NCBI GenBank assembly: GCA_905221605.1
Contig: CAJNDS010002186.1
Coordinates: 313,001 to 377,000 of the forward strand
Direction: 5' to 3'
Length of the DNA stretch: 64,000 bases
Origin: Symbiodinium natans
Taxonomy: Eukaryota; Sar; Dinophyceae; Suessiales; Symbiodiniaceae
Shown here piece after piece: positions 40,343 to 49,198 of this stretch (within the stretch, counting starts at the first letter, position 1; each line of letters starts with the position of its first letter). The position numbers and the translations under genes are program-made. The notes beneath the pieces were generated by a model. It worked only from the letters and a program-made list of their open reading frames with translations. It made no database searches and was not told the DNA's origin.

Positions 40343-40800
40343 TGCTGCTTCCGGGTTGTGGACACTTCTATGCGGAGATCAGGTTTCCACTTCCCTGGCA
40401 ATGTGCCATCGAGCACTTGTGGACAACCTGGCCTTCACGAGAGCCATTCTCGCCTGTGCTTGGGTTGCTACGGGGTTCCCTGCCTGCTTGGTGTCTATCT
40501 CTGCTTGCGTCAAAGCAGCCATACAGGACTACCTCCCCAACGGTAGGTGGCCAAGCGTGATGTGAGCCCTCACATCTCCTCGCCGACATCTGTCAGTTTG
40601 GGCATGGACGGTCTGATTCTGGGTATTGAACCCTCAACCCTCACCGGCCAAGGAGCTTGTTGCTTGGCCTTGAGTGCGAAGTTTCGACTGGGGGACTCTC
40701 CCGCTTCCTGCGGGGCAAGTGGGGTCCCCGCCTGCTTTGGTTTACCTGATGGCTCTGATTGGAACGAAGCAGTCAAGCCTGCTTTGGCCGGCGGACGAGC
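40343..40800 (+). pseudogene. Fragmented sister copy of the alpha/beta-hydrolase-like ORF
   Basis: The frame at 40342 reads L-L-P-G-C-G-H-F-Y-A-E then F-P-L-P-W-Q-C-A-I-E-H-L-W, matching the ORF ending at 29864. The match jumps frame near 40430 (N-L-A-F-T-R-A-I-L-A-C-A-W) and resumes near 40712 as S-G-V-P-A-C-F-G-L-P-D-G-S-D-W, matching S-P-P-A-W-M-L-P-D-G-A-A-W. About 150 bases, including a GCCC hairpin, separate the two parts. The rest of the domain is missing, so this is a dead fragment. Confidence 0.75.
40559..40576 (+). promoter_or_regulatory. GCCC-loop hairpin, copy inside the hydrolase fragment
   Basis: Same stem and loop as 39887-39904, within a 33-base exact repeat (40554-40586). 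It lies between the two parts of the hydrolase pseudogene. Confidence 0.8.
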
Positions 40801-40844
40801 TCTTGTGAGTCAAAAGAACGTTGCGCCTTGTGCTCGGAGAGGCT

Positions 40845-41315
40845 CCACTGGCTGACCACCATGGAGTACTCTGGGCTGGTCCTACCCCTTTGTTCTGGCC
40901 GTTAAGTCCCCACTGGCTGACCACCATGGGGCAACTTTATACTTCGGATCACGAAGGTTGACACCTACAACGTCCCGTGCCAAGGCACGACTTTGCTCCA
41001 CCTGTGATGGCGGACTTGTGAACCTTCTCGTGAATGGCCTTGGCTGGGGAAGTCCCTCGTTGTCATTATAAACCCTGTGGCGTTAAGGGTTTGGTAACTC
41101 GCTGTGGACTCTCCCCGTGGAATCGGTAGCTGCTGCTACTCTCGCCCCCCCTCTGGCCGTGCGCGGGCACCTCTGAGGGTGGGCACTTGTACGCCAGGTT
41201 GACTGGTGAACCCTGTGCTCGGAGCTACTCCACTGGCTGACCACCATGGAGTGCCCTGGGCCGGTCTTGCCTTGATTGTTCTTGCTGTTAAGTCCCCACT
41301 GGCTGACCACCATGG
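40845..41315 (+). repeat. Duplicated repeat pair around CCACTGGCTGACCACCATGG
   Basis: The 20-mer CCACTGGCTGACCACCATGG occurs four times: 40845-40864, 40910-40929, 41230-41249 and 41296-41315. It forms two pairs with 65-66 base spacing, each preceded by GTGCTCGGAG and with GTTAAGTCCC between members. The two pairs are about 385 bases apart. Confidence 0.85.
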
Positions 41316-41782
41316 GGCATATGCACATCTTTCATCCCCCCTAGGGAGTCTGACTTGCGACATCCTTTCGCCATTGAGTGTCGGTTGTCTTTCCTTGACA
41401 ACGATTAAGTGATCCGAACCTCGTCTGATGACCTCGGTTTGAATAACCGCTGTCGCACCAGTGGCTACATGATGGTGATTTTGAGAATCTGGCAATGTCG
41501 CATTTTGCGAATCCCCCACAAGCTCTGTGCTTCCTTGTGAACCGGGACTTCATTGACGACCTCGAGTACTGAGTCCGTGGGGTATCTAGTAGTTTAGCGC
41601 GATTGCTCGCTTTGTTTCTTCGGTGTCTGTTTGCTTGGTGGTTTCGTGTTGTGTCTGGCGGGTTGTGTGCGCTGACTCTGTTTCACCCTTTACGTCGAGC
41701 CCAACAAGACCGGCCTACTGTGCTACTGATGTAGTAAAGAGGCGCCAGTCCAAAAAAAAAAAGCCGTAAAAATTGAAAAGCC
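41316..41782. other. Spacer ahead of the copia-like remnant
   Basis: No gene. It ends with TGCTACTGATGTAGTAAAGA, a poly(A) run and the 19-mer AGCCGTAAAAATTGAAAAG. A similar GCTGATGTGGTAAAGAAGC plus poly(A) lies at about 47883-47918, so the two may be terminal sequences of the remnant between them; this is tentative. Confidence 0.4.
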
Positions 41783-42772
41783 ATGGCTAACTCTGGCGAT
41801 CAACCTCTATGCTTGACGACAGACAACGAAGCTTTGTTTGGGGTGCTGCTCGGGACATGGAGGCCAACAAGAGAAGAGACGGGAGCAGAAAGCCTTGTTT
41901 GCAGCTGTTAGCAACCCATTCGGGGGTGCTTCAAGTGCGCAGCTGCTGGAAGTCCACTGCAAAGGATTCTGCTTCTCCACCGGCTCCATCACAGAACTTG
42001 CATGTTGGAAGCAAGCGTGCAGATAAGTGTTTGCCAGCTTTGCCGCTCATCGATACTGTCGTGTTTCGATGGGGAAAGGGCGTGTGAGAGAGCTGGAGGA
42101 GTACCCTCGGTGGTGCGAGGTGCTTGCTTGCTGGTGGCATTGATAGACGACAACTATGTCAATGAGTTACGCCAGGCAATGACGCATGACCGCGAGATCA
42201 AGCAGTCGGACATGGCAGTTCCTGTTGCTTCGCGTTCGGCGAGGTTGTTTTACAACCTGCGACAAAGTCTGCAGAAGTTTGAACGTGGGATGGAACTGGT
42301 GAGAAGCACTTCGATGCGTCAAGCCCAAGCTGCTTGTGGTTATGAGGTGATGCGTCAGATGCACCAGACCTTCAGCATTGTCTCTCGAATGGAGGCCATC
42401 GCTGTGAGAGACGAAGCCCTTCGCCTGACGTCGAAAGCAAGTTCGTACAAGCGACCGCTGGACTGCGTCCGCTTTCTTGAGGACGAGCTTGGAAAGGTAG
42501 ACCAGAAGCTGCATCGGTTCCCTGAACTGCGGCTGGGAGCATCTGATCGGTCAACCCTTCTTCTTCAATCTGTCAGCCCAGAGTGTAGGCATTACGTTGT
42601 CCTGCATGGGAAGTCTGGGAGCTGGGATGAACTCCGGTTCTACGAGGAGCAGACCCGATTGTGTGATGCTGGTTCGCTGAATGCAGTTGGGGAGCGCGGC
42701 CTCTGGCAAATCGGGCCATATGAGTTGGCAATGCCCGGACAAGAGCCCTGGAAAAGGGAAGAAGAGGGATGA
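41783..42772 (+). pseudogene. Copia-like gag remnant, multiply frameshifted
   Basis: ATG 41783 opens M-A-N-S-G-D-Q-P-L but meets a stop after about 42 codons. The protein-like reading then passes through frames +3 and +1, and back to frame +2 from about 42130 (A-L-I-D-D-N-Y-V-N-E-L-R-Q-A-M), continuing to 42772. The last part (helical, charged, L-R-Q-S-L-Q-K-F-E-R-G) precedes a zinc-knuckle relic in frame +3. Position before a zinc knuckle and an aspartic protease identifies it as gag. At least three frame breaks make it non-functional. Confidence 0.65.
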
Positions 42773-43523
42773 ACCGAAAGGTGGAAAGCCTTCTGGTTCC
42801 AAGAATCGAGAGAAGAGCCCTAAAGGAAAAGGAAAAGGCAAAGGGAAGACAGACAAAGGAAAGGGTGGTAAGCCCAAGGGGAAGTCCAAGTCCAAAGGAA
42901 AGCCCAAGGGCCGAGCTGTGGAAGACGAGCAGTCTGATCAGGTGATGGCGCTGCGGTTTCATCATCTGAGTGGCTTGGGTCCGGGGACGAGAACTAATGA
43001 GCCCAATGAAGCTGAGCCCCTTCGTCTCACCATGACGAACGGAGAGATCGAGCGACTGAACCAGTCGTCCTCTAGGAATAGCTCTTTCGCATGGCTCATC
43101 GATAGTGGAGCCACCTGCCACATGTTGTCAGAGAGTGCGTTGGGTAGTTATGAAGTCGTCAAGGAGCATTCGGGACCTCTTCCTGTTCTTATGAGTGCTA
43201 GTGATACGCCCATGGAATGTGTCAAGCTTGTTGACATTCGCGTGAAGTTTGGCAAGTTGGGGCTGTTGGTGCTTCAACAGGTCTTAGTTTGCAAGATCGG
43301 GTTCAACGTAATCAGTTCTTGGCAAGCGTCGCTTTCGGGATGGAACACCTGGCTCACTTCGGAGCCTGGGGCAAGCTGCTTGGTGAAGCAGACAGACCGA
43401 GGTTCCTCGATGTGGCGAAGCATCAAGGAAGAAAGAAAGGGGATTCACCCAAGCCGGGGTGGACTCCACATGACGACGCGATGGAAGTGGATAAGGTGCA
43501 GAAGAAGGCGCCGCCCAACGTAG
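42681..43523 (+). pseudogene. Zinc-knuckle relic plus retroviral-type aspartic protease (copia-like)
   Basis: At 42693-42734 the reading S-A-A-S-G-K-S-G-H-M-S-W-Q-C has the exact C-x2-C-x4-H-x4-C spacing, but with Ser in place of the first two Cys, so zinc binding is lost. A Lys/Gly/Pro-rich linker (K-G-K-G-K-G-K) follows. At 43092-43127 W-L-I-D-S-G-A-T-C-H-M is the copia-type aspartic protease active site, Asp at 43101-43103, followed by F-N-V-I-S-S. The frame then loses similarity, and frame +2 (from 43289) takes over. Integrase was not recognised. Confidence 0.7.
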
Positions 43524-44093
43524 GAAGAGCATTGGAGGTGACACCTTTTAAGTGTTTGCTGCGAGCATTTTCAGTGAAGCAACATGTGGGAAAGCACGAG
43601 CTGCATGAGCATGTTTTGCAGGAACGTTTGAGTGGATGTGAGCATGCTGCAGTTGTAGAAGTAGGAGTAGGACCGGAAGCCCAGCTCTCTGCTTGTTGTG
43701 CTGAAGTTGTTTGTCCCGCCGCAGCCGTTTTGCTTAAGTCTGCAAGCAACACGTATCTGGAGAAGCGCACCAGTAGGAGCACACACTGTGAAGAGAAGTG
43801 TTGTGAGTGTGTAGGGGTAGGGCCTGTGCCGCTCCAGCCTCAGAGTGCTCGTTTGAACTTGGAAGACACTAGTAGGAGTGCTGCTTGCCTTAGGGGTAGG
43901 AGTGCTTTGCGTGTAGGACGTAGGAGTGACTTGCACCCCAGCTCTTGTGTGCCTGAGCGTTTGTTGGGACAGAGTGAAGAGGGGAAGGTGTTTTCCTTTC
44001 GAAGCTTGCGTTGGCCAGAAGTGTTTCTGAAAGCATTGCTGGTGTTGTGTGCTCTAGGTGTGTTTTGCTCAAAGCCTGGAGCCTTTGGAAAAG
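43524..44093. other. Retroelement-derived stretch with GTAGGAGT words
   Basis: Frame +2 is open from 43289 to 45475, but this part is Cys-rich and atypical, and the DNA repeats GTAGGAGT-like words (about 43665-43930). I do not support a functional protein here. TTTTGCTCAAAG at 44062-44073 is close to the spliced-leader end but lacks one G. Confidence 0.4.
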
Positions 44094-45119
44094 ATGGAGG
44101 AAACCTCGCCCCCGCTCTGTCTGATCAACTCCCAAAGTGGGAGTGTGGCCCAGGTGGAAGCCTTTTCGACGAGCATGATCGCTCGTCTTGCGAACCGCTT
44201 CGAGGAAGAGGGCCAGCTGTCTATTTCGAGGCAGCTTCTTCAGCGCATCGACATGTTTTCTTCGACCCCCGGCTCGGTGGAACAGCTTTCGGGGATTCCA
44301 GCCTGCCTTGGGGAAGTGGAGACGCAGGAGTTGGTGGCGAACACCAGCGGCATCCCTGTGGGGGAGCCGATGCTCATAAACGAGCTGAGGGCCATAGTGG
44401 CTCCGTCGGTGGATCAGGCCACCTTAACCACTACCCTCATCGAGGAGCACGGTCGGCGCGCAGAGCAGGCGAGGTACGGATATGTTTTGGCCACAATGGG
44501 GGTGACAAGCCAAGATGTGAGTGCCACCATCCGCCAAGCTCACCTTCCCTGCGAACAAAGGGCATTCTGGCGGAACAACCAGGTGGGGATTCAGTTGACG
44601 CTCAAAAAGTTCCTCATCTATTTGGAATCGTTGAGGATCTTGAAGCAGCATACTGCCCAATACCAGTTGTTCACGGAGGAGTTATCCAACATCCTGCCGA
44701 ACGAGCTCAAGGTCGATCGCGTGCCTGCTGGCGATTTGAGAGCGCTGTTGGCGGATGTGCTCGTCCAGACCAACCGCAGGATGACTTTAGCTGCCCAACC
44801 GCCAACTATAATACCGGATGTAGCACCGTCCGCGTCTGTTGGCACAGCAGCACCCCTCCACAAGAAAGCCCCAGCTCCACCACCTTCGGGGTGGATGTTG
44901 CTCAACCAGGCGCGTGCGAAAGCAGAGGCGATGATTCGTTTGCATGCCGATATGAAGCGCTGCAACAGCCGAGGTGGCGCCATCGTCGTCAACAAGCCCG
45001 GCTTTTCCACCAGGACCTCCTGCTTTCTTGCCGTTCAGCCCTCCTTCACCGCTTACGCCGTCAGTTTTTTCCTACGTCCTACGCTCCCTCTTCGGCGCCA
45101 GGTACGCCGATGGACGTAA
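44094..45119 (+). CDS. Retroelement ORF, gag-like or linker, unknown
   Basis: ATG 44094 gives about 341 aa. The protein is mostly helical (I-A-R-L-A-N-R-F-E-E-E-G; R-A-L-L-A-D-V-L-V-Q-T-N) with a short Pro/Ala linker. After about 45000 protein-like reading moves to frame +2, which carries a Pro-only tract and an acidic M-E-T-E-G-E-I-G-G segment up to 45475. No domain was identified. It precedes an RNase H piece in the same orientation, so it may be the first part of a DIRS- or gypsy-like element. The frame break makes it likely defective. Confidence 0.45.
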   Translation: MEETSPPLCLINSQSGSVAQVEAFSTSMIARLANRFEEEGQLSISRQLLQRIDMFSSTPGSVEQLSGIPACLGEVETQELVANTSGIPVGEPMLINELRAIVAPSVDQATLTTTLIEEHGRRAEQARYGYVLATMGVTSQDVSATIRQAHLPCEQRAFWRNNQVGIQLTLKKFLIYLESLRILKQHTAQYQLFTEELSNILPNELKVDRVPAGDLRALLADVLVQTNRRMTLAAQPPTIIPDVAPSASVGTAAPLHKKAPAPPPSGWMLLNQARAKAEAMIRLHADMKRCNSRGGAIVVNKPGFSTRTSCFLAVQPSFTAYAVSFFLRPTLPLRRQVRRWT

Positions 45120-45425
45120 GCTCACCTATCGCTCCGCCGCCTTCTCCTCCGCCACCTCCTCCAGCAACACCTCCTCCGTTGCCTCCTCCATCAACACCCC
45201 ATCCGGATTTCATGATGGAGAGTGCACCGGGATTGGATGGAGGCACTATGGTAGTCGCAGGGACACCGCCGGAGGCCTTTGCTGCCTTTGTGGAGATGGA
45301 GACCGAAGGCGAGATTGGAGGCATCGGATCGCCCGAGGCCGAAGCGGAGATGGAACCAGCGGGCGTCCTTCAGTGGCTGTTGCAAATGGATCGCACTCTG
45401 AAGCCTTGGCCGTCATCCTTATACG

Positions 45426-46322
45426 ATGGGCCCCGTTGCTACTGCGTACAGCATTGCACCAGAGCAATGGCCTGAAGTGCGCGAATGCCTGTCCGAACAG
45501 CTTGTCTTCACACGCCCCCCCTCGGGATCAGCGATTCCGGTGGGTGGCACACTGCTCAGTGTGAAGCATGTGAACATGAAGTGCCTCGCCGATCTGCGCA
45601 TGGTCAAAGTGTCATCCAAAAGAATCTGGATGCGCGTCACTAACCCTCAATCCGAGAAGCGCCGCCTCTCTTCTATGTCTCGTGCCTTGTTGGCCTACTG
45701 GCACTCGTGGGCATCGTACGAACCCCAGATGATGCCCCTGCGAGCCCCTGCACGGTGGTGATAGGAATAGGTGGTTTCCTTAAGGTTGGGGAAACGTTAG
45801 TCTGGTTTTCGGAGCGATTCCGCTTGCAGGATTTCGCGGGCATCTCTCCCCGACTTGCCAGAGCAGGCGCAGTTGGCCATCACTTGTTGGGAAATGCTGG
45901 GTCAGATGGGCCTCATTCTTTTGCTGGCCTCCTGTGCACCGTCCGGCAGAATCAGCATCAGCGTTCCTTCCCTTTGTGACAACACCGGGGCCGAAGCCAT
46001 CGGCAACAAGTTGTTCACATCCAAGCAGCCTACTGCTACCTTTGCTCAGTGCATGTGCCTGCTGATTTGGCACACAGGCATCCAAGTTGATGTGCAGCAT
46101 GTGACCGGCTCAAAAAATGTGGATGCCGACTACTTGAGCAGGTGGCAGGGAGATGAATCTAAATTGGATGCAAAATGGTGCTTGGAGCATCGTATGCGCA
46201 TTTCCTTGCCAATGCTTCTGCAGTTCCAGCGTGATGTGCACTTGTGGCCTCCGGCTTTCCGCTTGAAATGGCACTTGCCTCAGACAAATGTGCTGTCTCG
46301 GTTCATCAAGCCCAACACTTAG
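45426..46322 (+). pseudogene. RNase H fragment of a retroelement polyprotein
   Basis: After a frame passing 45426-45761, the reading G-I-G-G-F...W-F-S-E-R-F (frame +2, about 45760-45815) and then W-E-M-L-G-Q...L-C-D-N-T-G-A-E-A...H-V-T-G-S-K-N-V-D-A-D-Y-L-S-R-W (frame +3, 45855-46160) fits the RNase H domain that follows reverse transcriptase: C-D-N holds an active-site Asp, and the H-x-x-G-x-x-N-x-x-A-D-x-L-S-R end is typical. The core RT motifs are absent, so only the tail of the polyprotein remains, with one frame change. Confidence 0.65.
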
Positions 46323-46386
46323 GTGGTGGGGTTTCTGATAGCTGCGTTGTGGCTTTCTTTACCTCGATGTGGCAGTTTCTGAACTT

Positions 46387-46548
46387 GGAGGAGCTGTTCC
46401 GTTTTGTGATCCGATCGGTGAATCCTTTGTGCATCGCTGTGCAGCTACTTGCTTGGCTTCCACCGCATCGAGTAAAAGAAAGCACCTTACTTTGCGAGAT
46501 AGTTGTGCGCTTGAGAGCTGGGGTGGCTAACGGAATTTTGTAAATAAC
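46387..46548. repeat. 162-bp direct repeat, copy 1
   Basis: GGAGGAGCTGTTCCGTTTTG to GTAAATAAC is repeated at 46978-47139 with a single difference seen (CACCGCATCG versus CACCACATCG). The offset is 591 bases. It starts about 65 bases after the RNase H stop. Confidence 0.95.
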
Positions 46549-46977
46549 GTATTGTGTGTTTTACTCACATGTGTTTTTACAAAATTCTTGTTTTAGCCGA
46601 AGAGTGTTGATGTTGATTGCATGTTTAGCCACTCCAGCTCAGCGACATCGGCAGATCATGTGGGATCAGCTTTTGCACCCACCCTCCACTCCCAAGTTCT
46701 ATCTCAGCGTTGTGACATCCATACGAGATGCCTTCGATAGTAGCGTCGCATGCGATCGGCCTTACAGTGCAGCTCCCAGAGGCGCGCGGTTGCACACGCT
46801 TCCCCCTCTGGTGTGGGCTCCTGTTTTTCCATGGCCTTTGCAGGTGTTGCAGACGAGCACGCATGTAGTCCTCTCATCCTTTGGCTCCCTTTGTTTCTTT
46901 CCTTTCAGGTCAAAGTGTTCGTCAGCCCAGTTTGAATAATCACTCACTTGTAGCAAGATAGCTTTCCTTCCAGCAGC

Positions 46978-47139
46978 GGAGGAGCTGTTCCGTTTTGTGA
47001 TCCGATCGGTGAATCCTTTGTGCATCGCTGTGCAGCTACTTGCTTGGCTTCCACCACATCGAGTAAAAGAAAGCACCTTACTTTGCGAGATAGTTGTGCG
47101 CTTGAGAGCTGGGGTGGCTAACGGAATTTTGTAAATAAC
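46978..47139. repeat. 162-bp direct repeat, copy 2
   Basis: See copy 1. The 429 bases between the copies hold a CTTTGG-rich stretch and no gene. The copies could be a short terminal repeat, a tandem duplication, or a transduced 3' end. Confidence 0.95.
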
Positions 47140-49198
47140 TGCCTCGATGATTTCCCTAGAAAATCATACGAGTATGTTTTTGCCCAATACGCTACTTTGA
47201 GTGAGTGTGCAGTGAGTAGGAACTGTGTTCTGAAGCTCGTTTAAGCTCACAGCTGAATTCGTTTAGTTTTCGCACTTCGTGACTTTTGGCTCAAGGCCTG
47301 CGAGTGAAAAAGAGTGTGTCCGCACTTGGTTTAGATAGGTTGGGTTCGTGCTTTCAAGGGAAAAGGTTCCAGAGGGACCTTCGGCTTTTTACGCATTGGG
47401 TAGAGAAGGCAAGGGTCTTCTTCTTGGGGCTTTGCGATAAGGGTGTGTAAAAACTGGAATGCCTTTGCCTTTTACTCTTTGGTTGCTTGGCAACAACAAT
47501 GCTGGATTGGTTGCCGACTGAACTCTTGATGCGTTTGGTTGACACAACCTTGGAAGTGGATTGTGTCTGTAATCGAATGGACGTTGAAACACCATCTATA
47601 GCAGATTGACTGGCTGATTGAATGTGGAGCTTGATATTCGCCGCCATACACGCTTTTGATCATTGCCAGAACGGAACGGTGCCATGCTGGTTGGGACCAA
47701 GCATTCTGATGAGGCATTCTCGATGCCATCCTGGCTGCTGTTTCTGCAGATATCCGCTGCGTTGGTATTGTTCCGCATATGTTGAAAATGCTGGTACCGC
47801 TGCATTTCGCTTGCTGTGTTTCGATGCAATAAGAATACGTCTCACCTCCTACAAGCAAATGTCTTGATTCGCTTACTGCGCCGCTGATGTGGTAAAGAAG
47901 CTCGATGCCAAAAAAAAACCACACACACACATTCAACTGACCAAGACTTGCTGTGGAGGTCACACCAGCTTCTCCACTTTTTGTTTGACTTTACTGCCTC
48001 TTTCCAAACACACACACACACACACTCAACATGGACTCAAGACTGCTGTGGAGGTCATTTTTGTTTCTTGTCAGGTTTTTTTTTGCTGTTCGACATCTTC
48101 TCCTTTTGAGAAATTTCAAGGTGTTTTTTCACACTGTCGCAATTCTCTGCTTGAAAACATCTGGAATTCAGCGTGGGAATCCTGAAGAGATTGGTGTTAA
48201 GACATTTTTTGGTTTAAAGTCTGTCAAGAAGTGTCTTGAGACGGTTTTTCCAAGTGGTGTTGAGACACTTAAAAACTTAAAAATGGCGCTGAGACACCCT
48301 TTGGTGTTGAGACACCCTTTGGTGTTGAGACACCCTTTGGTTCAAAGTTTTTAGGTTTTTGTCAAAGTGGGGTCTCGAGACATTCTTTGGTTGAGACACT
48401 TTAAGCTTGATGTATGTGGATTCAAAGTGGTGCTGCTACACCATTTGGTGTTGAGATACCCTTTGGTTCAAGTTTGTTTTTGGATCTTTCTGTCAAGGTG
48501 GAGACACCTTGGGTTTCAAAGTCTTTTGGTTTTTTGCCAATTTGGTCAAGACCCCATTTTCTGGCTGGATTCTGGGCTCAAGAAAAGGACCCTGTGGTGT
48601 TAAGATGCCTTTTCGTTCAAGTTTTTGTTTTTCTGCAAGATTGGTGTGACACTTCTTTTGGCTCAAAGGTTTTAAGTTTTTTCTTCAACGGGTCTTTGAG
48701 ACCATAATTTTTGGGTTTTCCAAGTGGTGTTGAGACACCTGGCTCGATCTGGACTTCTCCAAATTGGTTGAGACACCCTTTGGCAAAAGTGGTCTTGAAA
48801 CACTCTTTTTGGCTCAATTTTTTTCTGCAAGTGGTGTTGAGACACCCTTGATTTTTTGGTTTTTCTGCCCAAGTGGTGTTGAAACACCCTTTTGGCTCGA
48901 TCTGGAACTTTCTTGACATCTCAACTTCGCATTTAAATTGAACCAAAAGAGTGTCCTGTCCGGCTGGCTTTTTTCTACAAATGGTAAAGCCACTTTTGTC
49001 CCAAGTGCTTCGTAAAGGTGTTTTGGAAGGCCACGAGCTTCTGCAATACGTCTCTCGCTTGTGAGAGAAAAGTGCGGTAGCTGCCCGCTTACTGTGTGGG
49101 TTGTGGGTTTGGCAGTTTCCCTGCTTTCCTGACCTTAAGCCGGTTAGGCTACTTTAGCTGCTTTGACTTTCTACGATAGTACTCGCTGCTGCCAACAC
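47140..49198. other. Spacer with a spliced-leader-like word and a TTGAGACACC repeat block
   Basis: TTTTGGCTCAAG at 47284-47295 matches the last 12 bases of the dinoflagellate spliced leader. From about 48100 to 48900 the words TTGAGACACC, CTTTGGTTCAA and CAAGTGGTGTT recur irregularly. CA-repeats lie near 47922 and 48009. No gene is supported on either strand. Confidence 0.5.

Noticed and set aside
43289-45475. 728-aa frame as one protein
   Set aside because: It passes through stretches where other frames are more protein-like and a Cys-rich low-quality part; treated as mixed retroelement remnants.
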